A stretch of DNA of 64,000 nucleotides from Pyricularia pennisetigena (GCF_004337985.1 NC_043742.1:2032176-2096175), one strand, 5' to 3'. Shown: positions 24,498 to 35,118, counted from the first letter of the stretch. Notes: generated by a model from the letters alone, not told the origin. Translations and numbers: made by a program.

Positions 24498-24690
24498 TAT
24501 GATGGTCTGATGTAGCCTTTCTTGAGGTTTTCTGCGAGGTACTCGTCTAAAGCCTCCATCTGTGTCGGATTTAGACCGTATATTTTGTGGAACTTTGGTT
24601 GGGTTCCTTCTTTTAATGGTATTTCGTGGTCGAACGGACTATGCTCGGGTAATCCTGTCTCGAATTTTTAATTAAATAGTCGAATATAAT
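24498..24690 (-). pseudogene. Gypsy reverse transcriptase N-terminal stub
   Basis: Minus-strand reading gives LPEHSPFDHEIPLKEG, then KIYGLNPTQMEALDEYL and NLKKGYIRPS, the conserved start of Ty3/gypsy RT. The next codons already belong to integrase in another frame (MDFIVKLPPS), marking a deletion breakpoint at about 24497-24505. This stub is far less AT-rich than the flanking sequence. Confidence 0.85.
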
Positions 24691-24921
24691 TTTGGTATTT
24701 TTTTGGGATTTTGCAGTTTTTGGTCTATTCCTTCGTTATTTATATTATATGGTTGGATCGGTTTTAACCTGTGGATAATCGCTTTTTTCCGATATTAGCT
24801 CCGGGGTTGGTCGTCCTCCCTGTAAATACGCCATTTGTTCTATTTAATCCTTCCGTACCCTGCGTTTCCTATATAAATTTTATTATATTGGGGGTCGTTT
24901 AATAATTAAATGTTTTTCCTA

Positions 24922-25152
24922 TTAAATTTGGCCTATAATCCAATTTATCCGGGGGTTGCTCCTTTTAAACCAGGGAATCCCTAAAATTATGTTTTTATTC
25001 CCTATTTCCGTAATATTTAAAATAATTTGTTTTTTTCGTCCATAGCTTCCACTTAAAAATATACGGTTTTTGTTTCGATGGTACCGTTCCCGTATAAAAT
25101 TGCCTTTCCTTTTACGGTTTGCAATCGATATGGGTTTTTCTTTTATTACCAA
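24922..25152 (-). pseudogene. Gypsy protease-region remnant
   Basis: The end reads NIILGIPWFKRSNPRINW, the segment that closes the retropepsin domain in Ty3/gypsy polyproteins (LGxPWLxxxNPxIDW). Upstream active-site sequence is not recognisable. Confidence 0.65.
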
Positions 25153-26640
25153 AATATTCGTCGTTTTTTCACAATTTTTGGAAACATGTAATTATTTTAT
25201 GCTCCGCTGTTAAGGAGCGTTTATATAAATTTTTTATTAAATCGTATATTTAGGAATATATGTTCGTGTACTGTTTTCGTGGTTTGCGTGGCGTTTAGGG
25301 TTTTTTATTCCGTTTTTGTTACTACCGTTTGGTGCTTTATACCGTTTAACTATTTTAATTTTTTAATTTATTGGATTCGCGTCGTCGGTCCTTATTTTTT
25401 TTATTTCGGGGCGTATAGCTGTTTTTAATTTTAGTTTTATTAAATCGGTGCCCTGTTAATGCAGGCGTTTTTCGTGCGTTTGTAAGTGTTTCGTTATTTT
25501 TAACGTTGGGGTTCCACACAATTTTAATTATGGGTGCGGGTCCTGGTTATCGTAATTTTATTTCGTATTATACCTGTGTTTTGGCTAATATATATATTTT
25601 GCAAATATTTCGGGTGCATTCGTACCATAGGAATTGTTTTTATTTTAACATTTTATAAAATAGTTATTATAAAAGGTAAAAATTACCGCTGGTTCGGTGT
25701 TAAATCTTATTTTAATTTTACAATTGGGTAATTTAATAGTGGTACATATTTCGTGCATATTTGTTATTTTGCGTCGTCGTAGAAAAAAATCGTGGATTAT
25801 TTTTCTGCTAAAATGCAATCCACAATTATTTCGAAAACATTTTACTTAAAAATTTTTTATGTATTTGGGATATTTGGTATCCAAACTTGGGTAATTTCCG
25901 AAAATTGGATTAATTAATTTTATAAAATTTTATATTTATATTCGAAATAATATCCCGGGAAATTGCATTAATTGGTCGTTTCGGTATAAATCGATAAATT
26001 TCTTTTTATATATATAAAAGTTATTTCCCCTTTTACATTTATAAGCCTAAAAATATAGTTTTTTTTCGCTAAATTCGTTTTTTAATTCGTTATTAAATTC
26101 GTCCGTTGGGGCTTGTTAGATTATCCGGATACGGTGGGTTTATCCCAATAATTTTGGTTTTAATTTTTTTAGAGTATTTAATTCCGTAAATTCGGGTAAT
26201 TTGGCGTTTTATTTGCGTAATTATGCTGGTGGTTTAGTTTTAATAAATACGCGGTTTCCTACTGTTAAAATCCAGATATTTTTGGGTTTTTATAAATATT
26301 ATCCTACGTCCATTTTTGCGCTATTATGGGTTATATAATTGTCGTCGTAATATACGGTCCAGTTTATTAAATTATATTAATCCGGTTATATTTATTGGTG
26401 GGTAATGGTATTTAATTTTCGTGGTTTCCTGGAATCGAAATGGCAATGCGAAATATTTCGGAGATAAAATTTGGTTATATATCCTAATTTATTATATTTA
26501 AAATATTTACCATTTTTGGGATTTTTGCGAAATTGTTTATACTATATCGCGTTAAAATCTATAAATCCGTTATATATTCCGTAGGAAATATTATATTGGC
26601 GAAGCGGTTTAGGGTATTAATATTTGCGTCCCGTATTAAT

Positions 26641-27183
26641 TTATCGCAAAACTGGTCCCCATACGCTGCGTTTTTCGCGTCGTTCCAATTTTCGTTCGTA
26701 AAATCGGTTATCGATTTTAATTGCTAATTTTACGTATTCGGTTAAAATGTCGGGTCGTTTTTTTTTAACAAATTCGTTTTTAATTTTTTCCTTAAATTCC
26801 GTATAAAAACGTATTATTAAAGTTTCGGGGCCCCATAATAATTTGGCGGTAATTTGTCGAAATTTACTAATATATTTGGATGCCGATTTGGTTTGGGTAA
26901 AGCGTACCAATTTACGTTTAACCGTGCGTTCCTCGTTTGGGTTACCGAATATTCCCTTAAAACATTTTTCAAAATTCTCGCAATCGTCGAAAATGCGGTT
27001 AATTTTAATTTTACGGTTTTTTTCCTTATTATGGTTTAAATAATTTCGTAAAATTGGTTTGAACCAGGTAAACGCATCGCTTTTTAATAGCGAAATTGCG
27101 TAAATAACCTTTTTTGCGTTATTATCGAAATTATCCTCGTTAAAGTGAAAATAAGCCCGGGTTTTTGTAAAAAATCCCTGCAA
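26641..27183 (-). pseudogene. Gypsy gag (capsid) remnant, open for 180 codons
   Basis: Includes FFTKTRAYFHFN, KVIYAISLLKSDAFTWFKPIL, FEKCFKGIFGNPNEERTVKRKL and YISKFRQITAKLLWG, the fungal Ty3/gypsy gag pattern (YALSYLKGxAxxWF..., F...FG...A...L..L.Q..S...Y...F). The codons are AT-shifted but the frame is unbroken over this stretch. Confidence 0.75.
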
Positions 27184-27444
27184 AATACCCGGGGTATTAT
27201 TATAAAATAATAATAAAAAATATTTAATATAATTTTTATTGGTTTAATTAATTTATTCGGTTATTCGTTCCTGGAATTGTCGATATTTTGCTTAAAACGT
27301 CGCGATTATTTGACGCAAAACGTTAACGTTGGCCGGAGCGTTAATAGTAAAAAGGGTTTAAAGGGTGGTTTTATTGGAAAATATTATTTCGGCGATATTA
27401 TTCGGTATATTTTAAAACAAAATATTAAATAGGAGTAATTAAAA

Positions 27445-27887
27445 TATTACGATTAAAATATCGGGTAACCTGGTTTTAAAGTAAAATATAATGGGTTAAA
27501 ACAATTAAACGTTTGGATTGGGTAATTGGGGTTTTTTAATAATTGGGGTGAAATTATAATTAATTCCTAAGTAAATAGTAAATTAATTGCTATTAAACAA
27601 TTTTAAATTAAATTCTGTTTATATAATAATAAACGTGTCTTTAAATAATCCGTTATCCTGGGTATAATATGTGTAATCTGTCCTATAACCCGTATATTAT
27701 TTGTTTTGCTATAATTAATGTATAATATATTAATTATATCGTTTCCTTGGCGGTTACGTGGGGTTACGTGATCTTTTTTGTAATTTTGTTTCCTGTCGGT
27801 CGGTGTTTTCTCTGGTCGAGTGTCGTTAGGAGGGGTGTAACCCCGCCTGGCCTCATTGGTACCGACCCATCTTGTCTGGTCGTAACA
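27445..27887 (-). repeat. Gypsy 5' LTR
   Basis: 443 bp. The part from about 27720 to 27887 keeps many C and G bases that are T or A in the partner LTR, so the two LTRs were mutated unequally. Confidence 0.9.
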
Positions 27888-28240
27888 CCCGCAAAGGGTT
27901 CCAGTGCCGCACACGATTTTCCGAAAAATTATTATGTATGCGTTATTAAAAAAACACCCTTATTTCCATATAAACCATTTCTGGGTTCGCACTCATTTGC
28001 TAATTTAGTGAAAAATTTTAACCCGGTACAGGGTAGCTGACTCGTAGGTGCAGGGTGGGTATTGAACCCGGCACGGGGTGAAACCCCACTCGCTAACATT
28101 TTGAATCGCAACTCTTACAACACACAAAATATAACAGAAAATCCGATAGCCCCAACAGCCCCACATCGGCACTATCCACTGTGGCTTATATAAAAATAAA
28201 AGTGGACCCATTATATGCAAAATAACGCATATAATTAACA

Positions 28241-28646
28241 GGTTATTATATCACCTTTTATAGAATCGAAAATTTTGGCAGGTGTAGGGAGTGTAACTTT
28301 ATTTGCACACCTAATAGAAACAGTTTTAACGCAAGTAATATAGGTAATTGCCCTAACTTTGTCGAAATTAGGTAAACCTTTTATAATTTTAGCGGTTTTT
28401 TTTAGCAATAATAACCCTATATACCCTAAACGCCTGTGCCATAATAGGGTTGTTTCGGCCTGGATCCCGTTATAATCGCCTATAATTCCGTTTCCTTTAG
28501 GGGTTAACCAACCGTCCGTAGTTTGTTTTAACCCTAAAGGGAGGTAATTTAGAGGGGCCTGCTCTAAATCCGATAATAAAGGAGGTTTTAACAACGGATT
28601 TCTTGTGTGGGAAACCCCCTCTTTTTCGGGAATAGACCCTTCTGTA
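28241..28646 (-). mobile_element. Copia fragment (GAG-pre-integrase), truncated at the LTR
   Basis: This continues directly from the copia LTR end at 28240 but corresponds to the element interior at 16260-16680, not to its start. It encodes LLWHRRLGYIG and is much less AT-shifted than the 16 kb copy. It is a piece of a second copia copy fused to the LTR. Confidence 0.75.
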
Positions 28647-29148
28647 TTAGGCTGCTATTAACGCACCCGGATATCGGTTTTGCGGTTCAGTGGCTTTCAC
28701 GTTTTTTAACAAAAGCTACTACAATCCACTTAACGGCATCTAAAAACCTATTACGTTATTTAGCGGGTATTAAATCCTTATATATTTGTTACGGAAATAA
28801 AGTATTTAAAGCCGAATTACCACCCAATTTTTAATAGGGGGTTTTAAAGGCCTTAAATTACTGGGTTTTAATGATAGCGATTTTGGCGGGGCTAGGGAAA
28901 ATTCAAAATCCATTTACGGATATTTGTATACCCTATCTGGGGGCCCTATAACGTGGAAGTCCAAAAAGGCTAGTACCATAGCTTTAAACATTCCAGAAGC
29001 CGAAACCGATGCCTTAGCGGAAGCCCTGCGTGAAGCAAAGTGGCTTAAAAGTCTATTTATACAGGTTGGACTACCTATAAAAGGCCCTATTGCAATGTTT
29101 GGAGACAATACAGGCTCTATAGCTAACGCACATTGTTCACAATTTTAA
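28647..29148 (+). mobile_element. Copia fragment (RT end and RNase H), inverted
   Basis: Opposite strand to the preceding fragment. Readings include THPDIGFAVQWLSRFL, LLRYLAGIKSLYICY, YTLSGGPITWKSKKASTIAL and GDNTGSIANA, the C-terminal copia pol with its RNase H. The junction with the minus-strand fragment is at about 28646-28652 around GCTATTAACGC. Confidence 0.75.
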
Positions 29149-30322
29149 TTAAATTTGCTTACCAGCGAAATAAAAGTTAAAGCAGGCCAAATAAAGGATA
29201 GGGCGCAAAATTGAAAAATAACGATTAACGGTTTTAATGATAACGATAAAATCAAAAATAAAAACTTATTTTCGTCGAAAAAGTGGTTAGAAAAAAATAT
29301 ATTGGCGACAATTAAATTAAAACTAAATTAATCAATCAAAAAGGTAAATAAAATAACAAATAAACAGTAAAACGGTTAACGAAAACAATTACCAAAAGGT
29401 GATTCAAGAAAATGTCGAAAAAAAGTTTTAAAAGATTATTATAACCACGTATTAAATGTCTTGGTAGGAAAAAGCTTTTTTATAAACAAAAGAAATCGCC
29501 AATTAATTTGCGATTAATTAATAACGCCGTCGTTGCAATTAAATGATAAAGTAAATAAATAATAGGAACGTTAAACGAAACTATTTAGAATTATTATCGT
29601 TAAAAAAGGCCACGTAATTAATAATTACCATAATAGGAATATATAACGGGTTGCGGAAAGTAAAAACGCAACGAATAGGCATTAAAACCACTTTTATAAA
29701 ATATATCGCAAACGATATAGCTGTTTTTATTGTTTTCGATTAACAAATTGTTATTGCGATTGGAATGGAGGTTATTAAGCGCGTGCAGAAAAAAAAGAAT
29801 TGCCGGTGTTGGAATAGAGGTAATCGCGGTTGAATTGACGATAGAGCGATAAACTACGTATAATGCCGCACGGGCCAATTGCACGTGATTTATACGCCCA
29901 ATTGCGAAATATAAGACGGAAGGACGTTCAAAAACTCACCTTTAGACAGCTTTATAGAACAGACAATTAATATATATCTTTATACTTGTATAACAACGTT
30001 CTGTTAATCGATCGACATTATGGAAAGCCTATTAACACTATCGTAATTTTATATTATATTTAATTTATTATCGTGGTTTTACATTATATTTCATTTGTAA
30101 TTGTAATTTTTCCTATAATTTGAAAAAAAATCATAAATATAAATATGGGAAATCTGTAATTTTACCGGTTCTCCCACGGGGCCCGCGGGTTGCCAAAAAA
30201 ACCCGTGTACGGTTTTGGGCCGGGCCGGGCCCCCCCACAAAAAATTCAACCCACCCACGGGTTGGCCGCCCCACCGATTTGGGCTGCCACGGGCCCCCGT
30301 GGGGGGGTTTTGGAATGCCTTG
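29149..30322. other. AT-rich remnant ending in hAT-like GC-rich terminus
   Basis: 29149-30160 is AT-rich with no frame I can assign. On the plus strand a short reading (YNHVLNVLVGKSFF, then KKGHVINNYHNRN) looks like eroded coding sequence of unknown type. From 30165 to 30322 the sequence changes abruptly to GGGCC/GGCCC-rich, matching the style of 6405-6549, and ends in the inverted terminus. Confidence 0.5.
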
Positions 30323-30469
30323 GCAAGGATAGCCGAACAGTTGAAGCCAGATTGTAATTTTCTCTCTAAAGACCTTCGACGTCCGCAACAACTAGGAAAC
30401 CTCGCATTGTGGAAGCAGAGTTGGGGGTGTGGCGGAGGCTTTGACGAGCACAACGTAGTGGCCGCTTGA
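30323..30469 (+). pseudogene. Secreted protein gene, 3' part, beyond the transposon
   Basis: Starts at the second copy of the 8-bp TSD and stays open for 48 codons to a TGA at 30467-30469. The frame is the one used at 5901-6388: distances from the ATG to the first TSD copy and from the second TSD copy to the stop are both whole codons. The encoded tail is basic and glycine-rich with one Cys-Gly-Gly-Gly turn. Before the insertion the gene would have encoded about 208 residues. The tail gives no further family clue. Confidence 0.65.
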
Positions 30470-31352
30470 CGAAATCTCGGCACTGTAGCGCCAGCAGTGT
30501 CGTCTCCAGGACTCAGCTTCAGATAGCTCAGGGGTCTCTCTGAGAAGTGACAGTCACTCAGTTAAACTTGTGTTGGGTTGTAGATCTGCAGTTGCTAGTT
30601 AGGCGGTAGCCCCCAGTGCTGAAAACGGTTTGAATTGATCAGCACCAGGGGCTGTTTCCATGGTCAGCCGTAGTCACCAAGTGCCAAGGTCAAAAGACGC
30701 TTGTGTTATAACTCCGAGACAACCAACATCGTCCATGGCGCAAAGTCAAAAAGGAAACGCCCAGACCAACATCAAGACCCTCTTCTGGACCCTGGACAAT
30801 GGGCCCATAGCAAATGTCTTCAGCCAGCCAAGGTAGGCTACAGCACGTGCGCCATCTGCATGGCTTTATCCTTGACACAAAACGTGGCGGCTTGTTTATC
30901 CTTTGTGGAACGGGGGCTTTCAGACATCAATTGCGGCTTGTGGTTGGTGAAAATGCTGCATAAACTTCACACCAGCCCGAGCCGGCGCCGAATTCAAAGC
31001 GCCTCACCCCACGCCGCATGGCGACTAACGCAGGTCGGGACCTGTCAAGGAGCAGCGGGGACCATTGTTTGACGATATGACGACAATATTCAATGAAGAA
31101 AAGAGACTCCCATTCTCCGGGGGAGCTAGCTTAGCCGTTTTCGTGGGTTTTTGTTTTGCTGTTGATCTTCACTGGCCTGCATGCTGGTTGTCGACGTCTT
31201 TTTCTTTTTTTTTCTTTTTTTTTCTGGATGCTTCTTCCCCCACTGTCAAGATAACGATCCTCATTAATACGCACACAGTCTTTCCAAGAATTCTCTTCTC
31301 GCATGGGGTCGCATCAAACATCATTCAGAGTGCGCCTCTCTCCGTCAGTGAA
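30470..31352. other. Intergenic, no supported gene
   Basis: Ordinary composition. Pyrimidine-rich tracts near 31200-31230 and a CT-rich leader before 31353 fit the promoter and 5' UTR of the receptor gene. Confidence 0.5.
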
Positions 31353-33389
31353 ATGCTGCGCAGGAGATTGCAGATTCAACTTCTGGGGTTGTTGGCTGCA
31401 GCGAAGTTGGGGGCCGCGGCGACGACGGTGGGAAACATCACCAGCGTGACCAACATACCAACGTGTGCGGTACGTCAACTCCCACATGTTATTTGCTTTA
31501 CTTACTTGCGCTGACAGCAGCATTTAAAACACATGACATGACGTTCAGCTCCATTGTCTAGTCGACGAACTCCCCGCCTCATCATGTCCCAGCACCTCCT
31601 TGGACAAACACTGTATTTGCAATAACCACGATCTGAGGAGAGCCGTGTACGACTGCCTCAGACTGAAATGCTCCGTGCGAGACAATTTCGCAACCATCAA
31701 CCTGACTGCAGCGGCATGCGGGGTCGAACCAGTCTCGACAGTCGATATATCCATCGAATTGTACGCCGTGTTCACCACCCTGACCACCATATTCATCTCT
31801 GCCCGGATGGCTACCAAGATTGCAGGCATCTCTACATGGTGGTGGGATGATACCACCATTGTAATCGCATTCGTAAGGTCCACACCAACGTGCTGCATCT
31901 GGCTTGCAATTGTTGGTTTCTTTGCGAGGATCTGCCAGGCTAACTAGCTGCTGATGGAGATTATCCACATGGCAACCAGTCTCGCCGGTACGTAATTTCA
32001 CGCAGCTTTGTGGCTTGACTAGATGAATCTGGTACCAGTTCAGAACCTCAGGATGAAAAGTAGGGGAAAAAAAAATACTGACCGCATCTATTCAGGAATG
32101 CTTTGGGGGATGACCGGGACTGAGATATGGGCCCTCTCCCCTGCGCAAATCAACAGGTTCCTCTTTGTAAGTGGCCTCATGTATAGTTCGCATTCTTTTG
32201 CAGCATGATTAAATCTTGACACTGTAAAAACAAAACTACGTCATCCTCCCAGATCTCCTTCATCTATGGTGTCCGCTACTTCATCAACATGGCTCTGATC
32301 AAAGCATCCATCCTGTTCGGTCTGCTCCGCATCTTCCCAAACAAAAACTTCCGCCGCGTCCTGTGGGGGACACAGATTTTTAACCTCGTCTTCACGCTCG
32401 CATTGTTGGGTGCTTGGTTCGGACAATGCCAGCCGGTCAGCTTTTACTGGCTGGGGTGGGACGGCGAGCATGCAGGGTCTTGCGTCGACCAGAAGGCCCT
32501 GATCCTGACGCATGCCGGAATTCATCTGAGCCTCGATTTTTGGATACTGACTCTCCCCATCAAACAAGTCGCCGCTTTGCATCTCGAGAGGAAGAAGAAG
32601 GTGGGCGCCGTGCTCATGTTTGGCGTGGGTATATTGTGAGTGGAGTTGTTTGAAATTTTGAACTCGCTGGTCGTACACGACGTTGTGATGTGACGGTAAA
32701 ACTGAACTGATACTAAAAACTAAAACTACGAGCTTGCGCCGTATAGCTTGACGATTGTGTGCGCGCTACGGTTCAACGCACTCGTGGAAGGGATCCGATC
32801 CCAGCATACCAGCAGTACGTGCCCCTCGACACCCTCACAGATTGCGACAGCTACATCATCATCACACCCGTCCTCTTTATACAAGTCACCAAAAACAAGT
32901 CAGAAAAAGCATCGCGAGCTTTAGCGTTTGAGCATGTCTAATTTTTTTATTCTGACGGCTTTCGCCTTTTTTTCCGCCCACACAGCCCGAGGCTTCTGGA
33001 CCGCGTTATGGTCCAACGTCGAGAACAGCGTCGGGATCATGGTGGCCTGCATGCCGGCCATGCGCATCCTCTTCACCCAGCTCATAATTCCCAAGCTGCC
33101 GCAGTCGATGGGGGGACGGCGCCACTCGGCTGCACCATCCACGGCACCAAGCAAGGCGGGGACGCTGAGCACGTGCAACACGAGATCAAACACATACTTG
33201 CAGCACTGCAGAGGCAGAAGTCTACTGCAGGCACTGAACGTATGGGATAAAGAGCTGCTTGAGGAGAGAGAGCAGGACAGGCAGCGCGATGTGGAGCTTG
33301 GGGAAATGAGGGATCTTGGACTGCAAGTTTTGGGGGAGAAGGAGGCGCCCACCATGGTTTTGCCACATGAGCGAGGGCTCTCAGAGTAA
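31353..33389 (+). CDS. CFEM-domain PTH11-type G-protein-coupled receptor
   Basis: Seven exons: 31353-31469, 31549-31872, 31948-31987, 32096-32166, 32253-32635, 32747-32814, 32986-33389. All introns are GT-AG, phases agree, and the total is 468 residues. A signal peptide (about 22 residues) is followed by an extracellular CFEM domain (about residues 36-98) with eight cysteines in the expected order (PTCALHC, SSC, HCIC, DC, KC, AACG). Then come hydrophobic segments with the family landmarks WWWDD, ALIKASILFGLLRIF, FNLVFTLALLG, a Gln-Cys-Gln pattern (FGQCQP) in the third loop, LDFWILTLPI, and VGIMVACMPAMRILF as the last helix. The cytoplasmic tail is charged and contains a QDRQRDVELGEM segment. 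Such receptors act at the plasma membrane in sensing host surfaces and nutrients. The two very short exons were placed by phase and homology, not by transcripts. Confidence 0.85.
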
Positions 33390-34017
33390 TCTTAAATGTT
33401 TAATGGAATGTTGCAAACTTAGAACACGACACCTCGATCCCCCGCCAGCACTGCATCGTATCCCGTTGGCACCGGCTACGCTGGTGAGGGGCGCCAGAGC
33501 TGCAGTTGTACCACTAACATGGCAGAGTACCTTTGGGGCATGATCTGCATTCAACCCACCCAACCACCAAGACCGATATACGAAGATCGTCGTCTGTCNN
33601 GGGGGGGGCTTCCACCGGAATAAATCACCAAAAAAAAACTTCCACCAGTCGAAGCTGCAGCGGCAACTCTGGGGTAAAGGGGGGAATGCCACATTGAGCC
33701 AAGGGGGGGCTGAATAATTCATGTTGGAGAATCCCTGTTAGGCAAAAGAAGATCCCCATCGCTTAGCTATTTGCCATGTCTGGCTGAAGACTCTCTCCTC
33801 TCTCTCTCTCTCCGGATTCCTCTTTTAGCACACCATGTTCCCTCGGAACAATCTCCGAGGCAGCAGCTCTATAGATATGTCTTTGTCTCTGCTTTTTTCG
33901 TCTGCTCTGTGTTGGAAGCGGAAGTGGTTCACATGAGAAACTCTTTTTTTTTTTTTCCAGCTCTGCGCAAATCCTCCCAGCAACCACTTTTCCCTCATCC
34001 CCAGTTCCTTTCCGATC
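33390..34017. other. Intergenic; promoter of pectate lyase; NN at 33599-33600
   Basis: It holds an unresolved NN beside a G run, a (CT)n tract at 33793-33812 and a long pyrimidine tract just before the ATG at 34018. No gene seen. Confidence 0.55.
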
Positions 34018-35087
34018 ATGAAGCTCACCCACGGCACCCTCACCCTCGGCGTCTGGGCCAGCACGACGCTCAACCGTTTTTCTCTAGCTGCCGCCGCCGC
34101 CGCCGCCGCGGCGCCCCCGAACCCAGCCTCATGCTACGCGACCTGGGGCCTGGAGGGCTTCGCGCACACGAACCCGCTGGGGCCGACGACGGGGGGCGCG
34201 GCGGGCCCGACGGTGACTGTGACGACGGCGGCGGCGCTGCAGTCGGCGGTGGCGGGGACGGAGGCGCGCGTCGTGGTGGTGCGGGGCCAGATCGAGCTGC
34301 CGTCGCGGCTCAAGGTCGGATCCAACAAGTCGGTCGTGGGCCACGCGGACGCGTCGGCCCACATCACGGGCGCCGGGCTCGACGTCTACAATGGCGACAA
34401 CGTTGTGCTGCAGAACCTCAAGGTGTCGTTTTTGCTCGGCAACGACGCCATCACCATCCGGAATTCGACCAGGATCTGGGTCGACCACAACGAGTTTGAG
34501 AGTGACCTGGATGGCGGGCCGGATAAATATGCAAGTCCTCCTTCTTTTTTGTGTTATTTCGGTTGTGAAGAGAGATTTGGAGAAGACGTCCGAAAAAGAA
34601 AAAAAAAAAAAGGTCACAAATGATCTCCAGGCGAGCAGGCTACTAATCCAACCCTCCCCCGCCGCCCCCACAACAGGACGGCCAGATCGACATAATCCGC
34701 GCCTCGGACTGGATCACCGTGTCGTGGAACTACCTGCACGACCACTGGAAGTCGTCGCTGGTCGGCAACGACGCCACCTTTCGCGACCTCGACTCGGGCC
34801 GCCTGCACGTCACGTACCACCACAACCGCTGGCGCAACGCGGGCACGCGCGGGCCGGCCGGCCGCTTCGGCCACCAGCACGTCTACAACAACCTGTACGA
34901 GGACTTTCGCCACCAGGCCATCCACTCGCGCAGCGACAACCAGGTCCTGGTCGAGGGCAACGTCTTCAGGGGCGACCTGACCGGCGAGGCGCTGAGCACC
35001 TACGGGCTCGTCGTGCCCATGGACAGCCCCAACACGTGCGAGTGCGGCGATGAGGAGCTCGATGGGTTTGCGAACCTGGGAGCGGGT

Positions 35088-35118
<31 letters not shown>

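Larger units (their letters stand above)
22203..27887 (-). mobile_element. Ty3/gypsy retrotransposon with internal deletion
   Basis: 5685 bp with LTRs of equal length (443 bp) at 22203-22645 and 27445-27887, starting TGTTACGA and ending GTCGTAACA, and an exact 5-bp TSD CCCGC (22198-22202 and 27888-27892). It sits in the copia 5' LTR. On the minus strand the order is gag (27183 downward), protease (about 25150), the first few dozen residues of reverse transcriptase (about 24680-24505), then directly integrase (24497-23937). RT palm, RNase H and the integrase zinc region are missing. It is therefore non-autonomous. Composition is AT-rich except near the deletion junction and in the right LTR. 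Confidence 0.9.
12407..28240 (-). mobile_element. Decayed Ty1/copia retrotransposon carrying later insertions
   Basis: Minus-strand element. 3' LTR 12407-12960 (554 bp, TGTTAA...TTAACA). 5' LTR starts at 20143 and ends at 28240 but is split by a TIR element and a gypsy element; net of these it is about 573 bp. Net element length is about 8.3 kb. Next to the 5' LTR (20142 downward) is GGTTATAAGCCC, one transition from GGTTATGAGCCC, which pairs with the anticodon-loop half of initiator tRNA-Met, the usual copia primer. A polypurine tract AAAAAAGGGGG abuts the 3' LTR. In minus order the interior shows gag/protease, integrase, reverse transcriptase and RNase H remnants, so it is copia order. All frames carry stops and AT-shifted codons. 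Flanking 5-mers (ATATC, GGTTA) do not match, so its ends have been rearranged. Confidence 0.85.
6389..30322. mobile_element. hAT-like transposon forming the outer shell of a nested complex
   Basis: The left terminus begins TAAGGCCTGCCAAAACCC. The right terminus, reverse-complemented, begins CAAGGCATTCCAAAACCC, so 15 of 18 bases match. Both are flanked by an exact 8-bp direct repeat, GCAAGGAT (6381-6388 and 30323-30330), the TSD length of hAT elements. Inside both ends is a subterminal zone of GGGCC/GGCCC-rich sequence (about 6405-6549 and 30165-30315), as in many fungal hAT elements. No hAT transposase remains; the interior is almost entirely later insertions. Native remnants are probably 6389-6549, 12105-12406 and about 29150-30322. 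The insertion splits a gene whose frame resumes beyond the right TSD copy, which independently supports the boundaries. Confidence 0.75.

Noticed and set aside
12407..28240. A 5-bp TSD for the copia element
   Set aside because: The flanking pentamers ATATC and GGTTA do not match; the right flank is another copia fragment, so ends were rearranged.
31065..31514. 149-codon open frame over the start of the receptor gene
   Set aside because: It overlaps the receptor's first exon in the same frame but begins in pyrimidine-rich promoter sequence. The internal ATG at 31353 opens directly into a signal peptide, so only that part is coding.
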